A stretch of DNA of 64,000 nucleotides from Shinisaurus crocodilurus (lineage: Eukaryota > Chordata > Lepidosauria > Squamata > Shinisauridae): the NCBI GenBank assembly GCA_021292165.1, contig JAHFWL010000993.1:43643-107642 (forward strand), read 5' to 3'. Below are positions 11,233 to 21,792 of the stretch, piece by piece. The notes beneath the pieces are model-generated. The model made no database searches and was not told where the DNA came from. It was given only the letters and a program-made list of their open reading frames with translations. The position numbers and the translations under genes are program-made. The stretch's first letter is position 1. Each line of letters starts with the position of its first letter.

Positions 11233-11900
11233 ATGTCTAATCAGAGAAGTCTCTGTCAGCCACCGACACCTTCAGAACTGAACGGATCCTATCTTAGTAT
11301 AGCTAGACCACAGATTTCATACAAGAACAACAGAGCGGCGTGTGGAAGTCCTAGTCCCAGATCTCTGGCTCAGCCTTGTAGGAATAGTTGTGTTCTTGGG
11401 GCTGCAATCCAGGGTAGTCGGCAAGAAGACATGAATGGATTCTTACTGGAAAATGAGCAGCATGGTAAATGCAATAACATGGTGTCCCCAGCAAAGCAGA
11501 AGTTGCCTCCCCATATTAAAAGAACTCCTGATGTGGACCAAAGGAAGAGCACTTGTCCTCTTCAAACTTGTTTTTTCCACAAGAAATTTGGTAGCTCAGA
11601 ACATGATTCTTTCCAAGATGGCTGCTACATTCCAAAAAGATATTCTGGACCACATTGTGAATCCTCCACAGATCACTCCAGCCCGCCACGGCCTTTGGGG
11701 CTGACCGGTAGCACAGACTCGAGATCGAAAGAAACAGAGCGTGGTAAAAGGTTATCAGAAGAAAGAAGAAAACAGCTCTTGCTCCAGAAAATGGAGCTAG
11801 AAATTGAAAAGGAACGCCTTCAGAATTTGTTAGCTAAACAGGAGGCAAAACTGCTGCTTCAGCAACAGCAACTTCACCAGTCCAGGCTTGATTACAATCG
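11233..11900 (+). CDS. KIAA1328: Hinderin (KIAA1328), large internal exon
   Basis: This exon is open for 222 codons plus two bases. It follows a long T-rich tract ending TATAG and is followed by the donor CG|GTGAGT. The first codon is ATG, but it lies directly at the acceptor, so it need not be the translation start. Residues about 1-165 are polar, Ser/Pro-rich and low in predicted structure. Residues about 170-218 form a charged coiled coil (EERRKQLLLQKMELEIEKER, then a QEAKLLLQQQQ stretch). The segment ending SRLDYN matches my memory of vertebrate hinderin, a protein reported to interact with the cohesin subunit SMC3. It ends in phase 2, which fits the next exons. The family call rests on remembered similarity; the exon itself is clear from ORF length and splice sites. 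Confidence 0.82.
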
Positions 11901-12370
11901 GTGAGTTTGAGGAGGAGTACAGGAAATCAGCTTCTGCTGGAGCACCATCAATATATGTGGAGAAAATGGTCCATATAGAAGGTGGGTCAGGTGACATCTT
12001 TATTGGGCCAATGTCTGGTGGTGGATTAGATGAGAATTAGAACTTAATTGAACTGTTCTCCAGGACACTGAAGAACTTCATAAAACACCAAAAGCTTTCT
12101 AATTTACCAAAAGACATTAGTTCTGAAAAGATGTGTGATCTGCCTTAAGTGTCTGCGGGTATCATATGGGAACCATTTGACTAGAACTACATTGCAAATA
12201 GCTTGTATACTGTGGTAGTTTAGTATGTAGTGTTTGCAATGATAGTATGAAAGAATACGATATGGCGTCAGCCTCCTCAAGCTTTTGCATTTCATAGAAC
12301 TTTTCTACATGAGAAATTAATATTGCTGATCCAACCCCACACACCCCGAACTCCTGTTCTCTGGATCTAT

Positions 12371-12435
12371 AGCCGTAAGGACTAGTAGCCATCGATAGCC
12401 TTCTCCTCCGGGAATTTGTCCAATCCCCTTTTGTC
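12371..12435 (-). mobile_element. CR1-type LINE fragment
   Basis: TAGTAGCCATCGATAGCCTT and GAATTTGTCCAATCCCCTTT match the better CR1 copies at 18953-19510 and 24350-24645. Confidence 0.6.
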
Positions 12436-13484
12436 CCTTTTATTTTTTAAAGACAAAAGTTAAACAAACAAACTTGAGGATGTGAACCTTGGCAGTTATC
12501 TCCTTCCATTGGCCTTGCCCTGACTGTTAGGACTGGAAAAGACTGGAAGCAGTTCAAAGCTAATTGGAATCTGTGAGTTGGAAGTTGCACTGGTAAAGGT
12601 GAGAAGTAGTTCAGATGGGCAAATAGCTTTAGAGATATACATGGGGAAGGATGGACTGTGAGTTTTAGCTGTCCTGGAAAGAGCAGAGGTGGACATCCAG
12701 TTTGTAGATCGGGCTGCAGACCTTGTACCCAGTTGGCTCTGACATGACATGATCACTAATCCCTGTTATCTGAGTTATTCAGAGCAGCTGCACGCTTTAA
12801 GTTCCAGTCGTGTTTGCTGTGGGTATGCTGATACCATACTGGTGTTTCTCACAGCAAATTACATACATGCTTATTGAACACCTGCACACACTCACCTGAG
12901 AGTCCTGATTTGTGTTGTGGCTACCCCATTGCATGTATGTATAAGGGTGTTGAAGGGTGTACACTTCAAACATTTGCTGTGGAAAGCACCAACACAGCCA
13001 TGACAAACACAATTGCCACGTAAAGCATGGAGCTACTCTGAGCTGGGTACTCGATTGTGAGAACAAAAGGGGAGAAGACCTCAAAGATGCTAGATGAAAA
13101 CTGATTGCTCAATGTATTTGATAACTATAACTCTTCCTCAGAGGTGATTCTGATTCACTTATTTTGAAGAAAAACCAAAGCGGACTTCTGAACCGTCTTG
13201 AAACCTGCATTTGATGCCTTCCATTCTTTTCTTTACTTGAGTGTGAGACAGGTTATCAATCAAGTGCTTTGGAAACTTGCTTGTTTTGAGGCCTTTGAGC
13301 TTTTAGACATGCAACCTTCATATTTTCAGGCATGTCTCGATAACAATCTAGCATAAAATTTCATTGTAGAGGAGAGAGAGGAATACAAAGGTCATAAATT
13401 TCCAAAGCCAAGGAGGAATCATTTTGGGGACTGCATCACATGAGCCTTCACTTCAGAGACTTCTACGAGCTATTTAGTTTTTAA

Positions 13485-13560
13485 CTGGTTGTAATCTACC
13501 CAGGGAACATTAGTTATTGGGTGGATTAGAAATGTACTAAATAAATAATAATGATAATAG
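13485..13560 (+). mobile_element. L2-type LINE 3' tail fragment
   Basis: GTAATCTACCCAGGGAACAT, then TATTGGGTGGATTAGAAATG and AAATAA runs, is a diverged version of the tail at 4330-4414. Confidence 0.5.
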
Positions 13561-13864
13561 AACATTTAAGGTAAATGCTCTTCTCAGGGGCGCACAAATT
13601 TTAGATTTGCTTACAAGCCAGGCATTGTTTGCACTTGCCAGCAACCCCTCCCCTCCCCGAAAAACAGTCCCCTCTGGAGGAAGACCCGACTTTAGAATCC
13701 CTTTCAAGTCCTCTTCCTCCACACAACGGTAATCGCATGGAAGTAGAGGGTGGGGCTGTGTCTGCTGCCCCCCCGCCCGGCTGAAACGTGGAGCCTGTTC
13801 TGTGTGTGGAGGCTCCCAGCTGCGATTTAGATTGCTGCATGATCAGGGTCCAGAGTCATACAGG

Positions 13865-14409
13865 CAGGGATGGGGACTCAGACTCGGGGACTCGACTTGT
13901 GAGTCGGACTGAGTCCCCCCTCTGACTCGACTCGGACTCGAGTCCCAATATTTTTAATGGGACTCGAGACTCGACTCGGGACTCGAGACCAAGGGCTCTT
14001 CAACATCCCTGGGCTGTGCCAGAAGGAGTGGAGAGGAGCGTGATTGCCGGCGAAGAGCGCATGGAAGCGAGGTGTGCCGCTGCTCAGCCACTATGGACGG
14101 CTACCAGGAGCGCAGCCCCAACAGTGTGTCAAGATTTATTTTGATTGATGTGTTGCGTACTGGGGAGAGGCAGAGGAAGGACCTGAGATTACTCTGTGTG
14201 GCTGCTCTGAGTGTGAAGTAGCCTTATTTTGTTGGGGAAAAAACCCATTCATTGATTTTAATAGGGACTCGTGGAGTCAGCTTTGGGAGTGACTCGTGAC
14301 TCGTGAGTCACCATTTTGGACCAAGGACTTGGACTCGGACTCGAGACTCGGGTCCAAAGACTTGTGACTCGACTCGTGACTCGAAGCCAAGGACTCTTCA
14401 ACATCCCTG
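13865..14409. mobile_element. Composite hAT-type element with GACTCG arrays
   Basis: It starts CAGGGATGGGGACTCAGACT and ends TCTTCAACATCCCTG, and is flanked by a perfect 8-bp duplication, CATACAGG. Both end regions are dense in GACTCG and its complement CGAGTC. A second copy of the right end (GCTCTTCAACATCCCTG) lies inside at 13995-14011, so the unit looks like two elements fused or a partly duplicated end. No transposase is present. Confidence 0.85.
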
Positions 14410-14642
14410 CATACAGGGGAGCCTGCGTGTGCTTGGAAGGCTTCCTTCTTCAGACCTTCCCCCCCCCCCATGAGGACGGAGGTTGTGGGGACAGCCGCAC
14501 TCTCTTCCTTCCCTTGATTATGATAGAGTGGAGGGGAACAGCTGAAGGGGATGTAGGTGAATTTGTTTTGGCACACTACCTCCTTCCCTTTCCCAAACTT
14601 AACCAAGGTGAAGGCTAGGGGAGGGGGATGGCTGGACATAGG

Positions 14643-14839
14643 GCATAGGAACATAGAAAGCTGCCTGAGTCAGACCATGGGTCCATCTAGCCCAGAATTG
14701 TTGACACTGACGAGCAGCGGCTCTCCAGGGTTCCGGGCAGGAGTTTTTCCAGCCCTGCCTGGAGATGCCGGGGATCGAACCGAGGACGTTCTGCATGCAA
14801 GGCAGGTGCTCTGCCACTGAGCTGCGGCCCCTCCCCCAG
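14643..14839 (-). mobile_element. tRNA-Ala-derived SINE
   Basis: On the minus strand it reads CGCAGCTCAGTGGCAGAGCA, then CTTGCATGCAGAA and a B-box GGTTCGATCCC. The 3' part on the plus strand opens TAGGAACATAGAAAGCTGCC. It is well preserved, with a clear polymerase III type head. Confidence 0.8.
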
Positions 14840-15777
14840 GGCTCCACACGTGAGGCCCCAGACACCGCCATGAGCATGCGCAACAGCGTCTGCGGCCAAG
14901 AAGAACAGTGTAGTTCCCGCCGTTCCCAGTGCCCCCGAACTCTTCTTTTGTCTGTAAGATGCTATTCGGAAACAAACTACGTTGCTTTGGTTTTTTAAAA
15001 TGCCTGTTTGATCAGAGGCAATCAGAGCTGTGTACTTTAGAAGACTACTGGGGTCACAAACAAAGGTTAGGAACTAAGTAGGAGCAGATGGATTTTTAAT
15101 GATCAAATATCTTAAATCCATGCATATGTTCCCGCTAATGGGGAAAGAAAAGAAAGGCCTGAAGTCTGTGCGAGGCAATGTTGTTGTTTTGAAAGTGTTC
15201 TGAGCACCCTGTGGGGCATCCGCTGCCCAACAACGGGACTCTTAAACGGCTCTGCAATTATGCTTTTCTTATTGTGTATCCTCACATCTGCTGTACCCAG
15301 CTTCTGCTGAGAAGATTGCACGTTCTGTAAAGTGCTAGTTGGCGGAAAAGCTGCAGAAGGAAGACCAGAGACATCCTTTATTGTCTCTGCTCAGCTCTTT
15401 CCCCTGTATTGATTAATTTAAGTTCATGGAGGATAGATGGGTCTCTCAACGGTATTAGCCATGATAGCTAAATACAACCTCCCATTTTCGGAGGCACGAG
15501 GACTCTCTTTTTTTTAAAGCCCTTTACTAGTCACTTTAAGCCCCACTGCACTGCACAGATACACCTAAGCGCCTGGATATATATTTTTTTAATCCAGAAA
15601 CAATCCCCTCCCCAATGATATATGCCTTTGCTTTCTGAGGGGTGCAAGGTGTTGGTGTGTGTGTGCAAAACTCCCCCCACCCCTGGTTTGGCTCTGCACA
15701 TGTGTGTGTGATCAATGGAGTTCAGGAGTCTTTAGCACACTTTTCAGCCATGATGATGATAACAATAACACTACCAC

Positions 15778-15887
15778 AAGAAGAGTCCTGCTAGATCAGA
15801 ACAAATGTCCATTAGTCCAGCATCCTGTTTCCTACTGTGGCTAACCAGATGTCTCTGGGAAGTCCGTAAGTAGGGCATGGCAGCAGT
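15778..15887 (-). mobile_element. CR1-type LINE 3' end, left part of a split copy
   Basis: GAGTCCTGCTAGATCAGAAC, CAGCATCCTGTTTCCTACTG and CCAGATGTCTCTGGGAAG match the 3' end of CR1 copies at 18953 onward. It stops at CATGGCAGCAGT and resumes at 18549, so the LINE+SINE composite is inserted into it. Confidence 0.7.
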
Positions 15888-15972
15888 CATCATCATCAGG
15901 CGATCACTCGTGACCGAGTAAGATTGTCTTCCGGGATAAAAGGAGGAAATTCTAAAGAAGATTGTGTAGACT

Positions 15973-17781
15973 CTAGCGATGAGTCCGTAAGTGACTGTGG
16001 AGGCCAATTCTAGATCCACACAGCTTCCCACAGTGAGGACACAGGTTACCAGATAGAAGATGGTCCTGTAAAGGATTCATTTGACGTGCTTTTCGCTTAG
16101 CACGTTTCTCCCTTTCACCTTGCACTCGGGCTTCTTCAAAGTCCATGGAACCTTTGTGAAAGGCCAACCTCCATTTAGATCGTTCATGGGCCAGAGCTTC
16201 CCAGTTTTCGATGTTTATATTGCATTTTTTTAGATTAGCCTTATGAACATCTTTAAACCTCTTATATTGACCACCGATATTCCGCTTTCCATCCTTGAGT
16301 TGGGAGTAAAGTAACTGCTTTGGGAGACGGCAGTCAGGCATTCGAACAACATGACCGGTCCACTGAAGTTGGCGTTGAAGGATCATTTTTTCAATGCTAG
16401 TAGTCTTTGCTTCTTCCAGTACACTGACATTTGTTCGCCTATCTTCCCAAGTAATTTGCAGGATTTTCCGGAGGCAACGTTGATGAAACCTTTCAAGGAG
16501 GTGGAAGTGACGTTTATAGATAGTCCATGTTTCGCAGGCATACAATAAAGTTGGTAATACAATGGCTTCATAAACCAGTGTTTTGGTCTTCTTACAAATA
16601 TCCCGATCCTCGAACACTCTATGTTTCATTCGAGAAAATGCGGCACTTGCGGAGCTCAGACGATGCTGGATTTCACTGTCGATGTTAGCTGTAACAGAAA
16701 GATAGCTGCCAAGATAGAGAAAATGATCAACGTTTTCCAGTATTGTCCCGCCAAGCTGGATAGATGGCATCACCAAAGGATTGGCTTGCACTTGCTGATG
16801 AAGCACTTTGGTTTTTTTGATGTTAAGTGAGAGACCAAGTTTTTCGTATGCTTCTGCAAAAGCATTTAGGATAGTTTGGAGATCATCCTCTGAATGTGCG
16901 GAGACCACATTATCATCAGCATACTGAAGTTCCACGACGGAGGTTGTAATTACCTTACTTTTTGCTTTCAGCCTGCTGAGATTAAAAAGCTTTCCATCTG
17001 TTCGATATATAATTCCCACACCGGTGGGAAGTTTCCCCTCGACAAGATGTAAAACCATGGCGATGAAAATGGCAAATAATGTTGGGGCGATAACACATCC
17101 CTGTTTAACACCTGATCCCACTTTAAATGGAGCACCATGAGAGCCGTTGTTGTCCAAAACCATTGCCGTCATGTTGTCATGGAGAAGTCGCAAGATATTC
17201 ACACATTTATTGGGGCATCCAATTTTCATAAGGATAGTCCAGAGAGCTGTACGGTCTACAGTATCAAAGGCCTTAGCCAAATCGATAAATGCCATATAAA
17301 GGGGTTGATTTTGCTCCCGGCATTTTTCTTGGAGCTGACGTGCAGTAAAAATCATGTCTACTGTCCCTCTAGAGGGGCAGAAACCATATTGAGTTTCAGG
17401 GAGGATCTCTTCTGAAATAGATAGAAGACGGTTTGCAAGAATCCTAGCAAATATTTTACCTGCGGTTGCTAAGAGAGAAATGCCCCGATAGTTTCCACAG
17501 TCTGTTCTATCACCCTTCTTAAAGAGGGTGATAATTATGGCATCCCTGAAGTCTTCTGGGATCTCTTCTCTTATCCAGATTTTTTCGATGAGTTTATGAA
17601 GATGTTGTACAAGTTCGGGGCCCCCTTCTTTAAAGATTTCAGCGGGAATCCCATCTGGTCCACTAGCTTTGTTGTTCTTCATTTGATTAATGGCTTTTTT
17701 TACTTCATCCAAAGTGGGGAGTATTGCAAGTTCCTCTTTAATTTGTTTTTGCGGGATTTGCGAAAAAATCTCATTATCCAC
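15973..17781 (-). pseudogene. LINE ORF2: reverse transcriptase with C-terminal zinc finger
   Basis: This open frame of 602 codons is uninterrupted. Visible reverse-transcriptase motifs are PDGIPAEIFK near residue 42, YRGISLL near 98, FIDLAKAFD near 165 (first catalytic Asp), SGVKQGC near 223, YADD near 287 (catalytic Asp pair intact) and YLGS near 356. The last 22 residues form a C-x2-C...H-x4-H zinc finger (CPHC...HSHLRTHR). The protein would copy its own RNA at a nicked target, but the copy lacks the endonuclease and is out of frame with its own upstream part, so I treat it as a dead copy with a recently intact core. Confidence 0.85.
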
Positions 17782-17849
17782 TTTAGATTTACGATTTAAA
17801 AGGTCATAATAATGCTCTTTCCAACGCAGTGCAATAGACTCTTTGTCTT

Positions 17850-18386
17850 TTAAGAGTTTGGTGCCATCTTTTGATTGTAAAGGGTTTGTACCATAGGTTT
17901 TTGGTCCATAAATGGCCCTTGTGGCCTTAAAAAAGCCCCGTGCATCATGAGATTCTGCAAGTTGTTGAATTTCTTCAGCTTTCTTTTTCCACCAAGCGTT
18001 CTTAAGTTCTCTTGTTCTTCTTTGGACCTCAGCCTTTGCGCTAGCGTAGGTTTTTTTCTTGGCAGCGCAGTTAATATCATTTTGCCATATTTGGAAGGCT
18101 TTCCTTTTTGGTCAATTATATATTTAATCTCATTGTCATTTTCATCAAACCAATCCTGATGTTTCTTAGTTTCATATCCAATAGTTTGTTCACAAGCTGC
18201 AGTAATGGAGGTTTTCAGCTTAGACCAATGGTCCTCAATGTTGTCAGGAGGTTCCGTAGGTAGATGTTCCTTAAGAAGTGATTGAAGACGAGTTTGCTTA
18301 ATAGGATCTTGAAGGACTTGGATGTTCATTTTACGCCTTGGTTTCCTTCCTTGAAGCCTACGTTGGGGAGCAATGTTGATAACCAT
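17850..18386 (-). pseudogene. LINE ORF2 upstream segment, frameshifted
   Basis: 178 codons starting MVINIAPQRRLQGRKPRRKM, the linker between endonuclease and reverse transcriptase in RTE-type proteins. It is in a different frame from 15973-17781, so a frameshift lies at 17782-17850. The segment is basic and Gln/Lys-rich. It adjoins the 5S SINE at 18402. Confidence 0.75.
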
Positions 18387-18401
18387 TTTGGACCGGATGG
18401 G

Positions 18402-18548
18402 CCTGTGGCTTATGCTGGCTCAGCTTGTCTGAGCGTGGAAAGCTAAGCCAGGTCAGGCCTGGTTATTACTTGGATGGGAGACCCCTCCTCTAGTTTCCTG
18501 CATTGAGCAAGGGGTTGGACTCCATAGCCTTGTAGGCTCCTTCCAACT
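18402..18548 (+). mobile_element. 5S-rRNA-derived SINE joined to the LINE
   Basis: It has the 5S-like AAGCTAAGCCAGGTCAGGCC and TACTTGGATGGGAGACC, then the shared tail to TTCCAACT. Its 5' head meets the LINE 5' end, and its 3' tail meets the right-hand target duplication CATGGCAGCAGT. Confidence 0.82.
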
Positions 18549-18715
18549 CATGGCAGCAGTAGCTCTCCTGCTGTTGCTTCTGAAGATGGAGGTCCCATTG
18601 AGCTGCCATGGTTAATGATGACCCGCCTTCCATGAATTTGGATAAGCCCCTTCAAACCCACCCAATTTAGTAGTGGCCATATTCATACCTTGTGGCAGAA
18701 AAAAATTGTATATTA
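18549..18715 (-). mobile_element. CR1-type LINE, right part of a split copy
   Basis: It resumes at the same 12-bp string that ends 15778-15887, then continues with CTCTCCTGCTG, CCATGAATTTGG and a diverged TAGTAGTGGCCATATTCAT, as in other CR1 copies. Confidence 0.6.
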
Positions 18716-18952
18716 CATGTTGTGTGAAGACTGATTTTCTGTTGCCTGATAAAGTTTGGCAGGGGGTGGAGAGCCTTTCCAGAAAAACAAACTGTTCCAC
18801 TGTGCAAGTTGTGACTGTATTGATGAAAAGATTCATTTTGCAAGTTTACACAATTAACAATTCATTTACAGAATTTGATCTCTGTAATAAGTTTTGGGAA
18901 AGCTTATAGTGCGGAATTCAGAATTCAGAATTCTCCTTTGATGCCTTCATGC

Positions 18953-19510
18953 ATATAAGAAGAGCCTTGATGCTAGATCAGACCATTCTGTTCACACAGT
19001 AGCCCCAACCAGCTGCATGTGGGAAACTCACAAGTAGGACATGAGTGCAACAGCACCCTCCTGCTCATGTCCCCTGCAACTTGTATATGTAGGCGTACTG
19101 CTGAAACCGGAGGTAGCATATAACCATCATGACGAGCCATTGATAGCCTTCTCCTCCATGAATTTGTCCAATCCCCTTTTAAAGCCATCCAAATTGGTGG
19201 CTATCACTATATCTTGTGGTGGTGAATTCCATAGTTTAACTATGCACTGTGTGAACAAGTACTTCCTTTTATCTGTCCCGAATCTCCCACCATTCAGCTT
19301 CAGGCTCTAGTATTATGGGAGAGCGAGAAAAACTTCTTCCCATCCACTTTCTCCACACCAGGCATAGTTTTGTACACCGCTATCATGTCTCCCCATATTT
19401 GCCTTTTTCTAAGCTGAACAGTGCCAGATGTTGTAACCTTTTTTTTCCTCCAGCCCCTTGATCATTTTAGCTGCCCTTTCCTGCATGTTTCCCTCACCTT
19501 CTCCAACTCT
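18953..19510 (-). mobile_element. CR1-type LINE 3' end
   Basis: On the plus strand: CCTCCATGAATTTGTCCAAT, CCATAGTTTAACTATGCACT, TATCTGTCCCGAATCTCCCA. Reverse-translated, this is the C-terminal CR1 ORF2 segment with GGRFGTDKRKYF and a 3' UTR. Confidence 0.75.
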
Positions 19511-19830
19511 ACATTATCCTAGCAGTTCCTTGAACCATTGCTAGATCCAGCATGCACACCTCTCCCCTGCACTTTATACTTTGTGGATCAGGGTGTAGTG
19601 TGTTCCTTTAGGGGAGTGCTCGCTAGGGGGCCTAACAGCACAATTCTACACATATCTTCTGAGAAGTAGGTCCCAGAGAGTCCAGTGGAGCTGATTCCCA
19701 GGTAGATGTGTATTGGATTACAGCCTAAGTTCGGTTTGCTTACTATACAAATGGGAATGGGAGAAAAAGAAGGGGTGAAAGCATGCTTAACTTATTTACC
19801 ATGATGTGTGGTTCTTTCTTCTCCCCCCAG

Positions 19831-19935
19831 GTTTAAAGGCCACACTCCTAATTCAGAAGAACTGCTCCTTGATGAGGCACTGATGAGAGCGGGCGGTCTG
19901 GCCCCAGTGATGAATGGCACTTGTGGGGGCCTGAG
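19831..19935 (+). CDS. KIAA1328: Probable KIAA1328 exon, 105 bp, phase-neutral
   Basis: The exon has a strong polypyrimidine tract and CAG before it and GTAATG after it. Read in the phase left by the preceding exon it is fully open and gives 35 codons (FKGHTPNSEELLLDEALMRA followed by a Gly-rich end). The length is a multiple of three and both ends are phase 2, so including or skipping it keeps the downstream exons in frame. I do not recall this peptide from the hinderin I know, so it may be an alternative or lineage-specific exon. The call rests on splice signals, open frame and phase fit; expression is not shown. Confidence 0.6.
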
Positions 19936-20060
19936 GTAATGCCTTGGTCTTGCCCTTCCCTATTAAGTACTTCCATGTGTCAGTATGTTTTATGATTAGT
20001 GTAATGGGCTTTACACAATGCTAAAAAACACATTTTCTTTCACATCTGTGTGCTCTGCTT

Positions 20061-20084
20061 TGTGTGTGTGTGTGTGTGTGTTTG
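20061..20084 (+). repeat. (TG)n microsatellite
   Basis: About ten TG units with one T interruption. Confidence 0.85.
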
Positions 20085-20246
20085 TGTGTAGGGAGCTGGG
20101 TGGGATTAAATGCTTTGTACCAGGAAGAATGAAAGGTACATAATGAGAAGACAATGTGGTCCTTAAGTGCACGTGGGGTGGTGGGGTGGACTTCTGTGTC
20201 TTGAAGGTGGAACTGAGGAGCCTCGAGGAAATGTCTCAGCGTAGAG

Positions 20247-20385
20247 CAGCCTTCCCCAAGCTGGTATCCTCCAGATGTGTTAGACTGCAGCTCCCATCAT
20301 TCTCAGCCAGCATTGGTCATGCTGGCTGGGAAAGATGGGGGTTGTAGTCCAACGCATCTGGAGGAAACCAGATTGGGAAAGGCTG
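20247..20385. mobile_element. hAT-type foldback MITE, CAGCCTTCCCCAA subfamily
   Basis: The termini CAGCCTTCCCCAAGCTGGT and CCAGATTGGGAAAGGCTG frame a palindromic interior (CTGCAGCTCCCATCATTCTC against AAGATGGGGGTTGTAGTCC). The flanks GCGTAGAG and GCTTGGAG match at six of eight bases, an old hAT duplication. Confidence 0.78.
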
Positions 20386-20929
20386 GCTTGGAGTGTTAGA
20401 ATGGACAGACTTGATGGAATGAGATCCAGGTTCGAGGCAAAGCAGGATCAACACTGAGGAAAGGCAGATCATGAGTCACGGTATGGAGGAGGGATTTATT
20501 GTAGGTGGCTGGCGTGCAGGAGCAAGTGAGAGAGACTCGAGAAAGAGGTTCACACAATGCAAAGCCAGGAGGAAAAGTGGACCAGAAAACAGACATGCAA
20601 ACAGTGTCACTGTGTGGCTGAAATTCAGCCAAGGTGCTCTGAAAAACTGACCTCTAGCAACTTTACTAGTTTGACACAGAAAAGCAGTTCACTAAGCAGT
20701 GGAGTGGAGTTCCCTCGGGAGGTGCTGGTAGTTACTGGAGTGTAGGGAGTGCTTCCTTGAATCCTGGGCATGGCAGCATAGAGTCCACCTGCTTACCTCT
20801 CTCCATTAATTAATGCAAATGCAGACTCCTTGCAACAAGTGTCAGTGCTAGGAGAGAAAGGGGCAATCACTGGGCAACAACCTCTCTGTTTCTGCTGGCT
20901 TCCTTACTGCTTGCCATGTGGTTAGTCTA

Positions 20930-21320
20930 GGGGTACAGAACTGTTTTAGGGTGTGGGTTGCTGGATACTATCCTGGGTTGTGTCGTGATATCTGAACCTG
21001 GAAACTTCAGGTTGTTTATGTGTTAAATAATCCAGAGTTAACCCAGCAACAAAGCACAGGCAATTGTTAGGTTAACTCTGGGTTGCTTAGCCATAAACTA
21101 CCCAGAGTTTCCTGGTTTGGATGTCATGAAACAACCCAGGAATAAGGGCATTCCTGGGTTTTGATTAAAATTGGAAGCATCTTGCTTGTGGCGCTCATCC
21201 CCAGGAATTCCTGGGTTAAACAACCCAGGAATTGCTGCCATGATGTGCGAACCAGGTCAGTGGTTTGGACCAGGAATTGCTGCCATGACGTGCGAGCCAG
21301 GTCAGTGGTTTTGGACCTGT
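20930..21320. repeat. AACCCAGG-rich foldback region with a 45-bp tandem pair
   Basis: AACCCAG and CTGGGTT alternate throughout, giving many possible stems. At 21227-21271 and 21272-21317 a unit opening AGGAATTGCTGCCATGA is repeated in tandem. CGAACCAGGTCAGT resembles the end of the 58755-59017 repeat. Confidence 0.55.
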
Positions 21321-21525
21321 CAGCAGCATAAATGTTTTAAATCTGTAATCAGCTTTTCTGCTCCTTGTGGATAGGATTTTCCTGCTCCCTAGGGAAAGAT
21401 CTTCCTTATGAAGATAAGAATGAGTCACTTCCTCATAGAGGTGATAGCAAACTGATTCATCCCTTTTGTATGGGGTTTTTTTTTTGGTCCAAAATGCAAT
21501 ACATAATTATTAGAAAATGCAAGTA

Positions 21526-21792
21526 CAGTAATACCTTGGATTGCAAGTAACTTGGTCTGAGAGCGTTTTGCAAGACAAGCAAAAAATTGTTTTAAAAATT
21601 GACTTGATAAACGAGCAAGGTCTTGCAAGACAAGTAATCACTAGTAGGGATGTAACCGCTCGCCTCGAGCGGGCGTAGCGGGCCGAAATTGGCCCCGCTC
21701 ACGCCCGCCAGAGACTCGCTTTGATATAAGAGTGTTTTGGATTACAAGCACGGTTCCGGAACGAATTATGCTTGCAATCCAAGGTATTACTG
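21526..21792. mobile_element. Mariner/Tigger-type MITE
   Basis: It begins CAGTAATACCTTGGATTGCA and ends TGCAATCCAAGGTATTACTG, with TA on both sides. The interior contains a GC-rich block (21650-21712) that the sister copy at 58260-58512 lacks. Confidence 0.85.

Larger units (their letters stand above)
15888..18405 (-). mobile_element. RTE-like non-LTR retrotransposon, 5'-truncated
   Basis: It runs on the minus strand from the end of the endonuclease region (HRPIRSKM) through reverse transcriptase and a C-terminal zinc finger to a 3' end of GATGATGATG. The endonuclease domain is missing. There is no poly(A); a short trinucleotide tail is typical of RTE-related elements. The exact clade is uncertain. 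The 5' end abuts the head of a 5S SINE of opposite orientation. Confidence 0.85.
11901..19830 (+). other. KIAA1328: KIAA1328 intron after the coiled-coil exon
   Basis: This intron of about 7.9 kb carries a CR1 scrap, an L2 tail, a composite hAT, a tRNA-Ala SINE, and the LINE/5S-SINE composite set inside an older CR1. Stretches of more than 300 bases in which I see nothing specific are about 11910-12370, 12440-13480 and 14840-15770. A T-run and the tract GTTCTTTCTTCTCCCCCCAG close the intron at its 3' end. Confidence 0.65.

Noticed and set aside
14760..14832. tRNA-Ala gene
   Set aside because: The tRNA-like part lacks a proper acceptor stem partner and continues into a SINE body.
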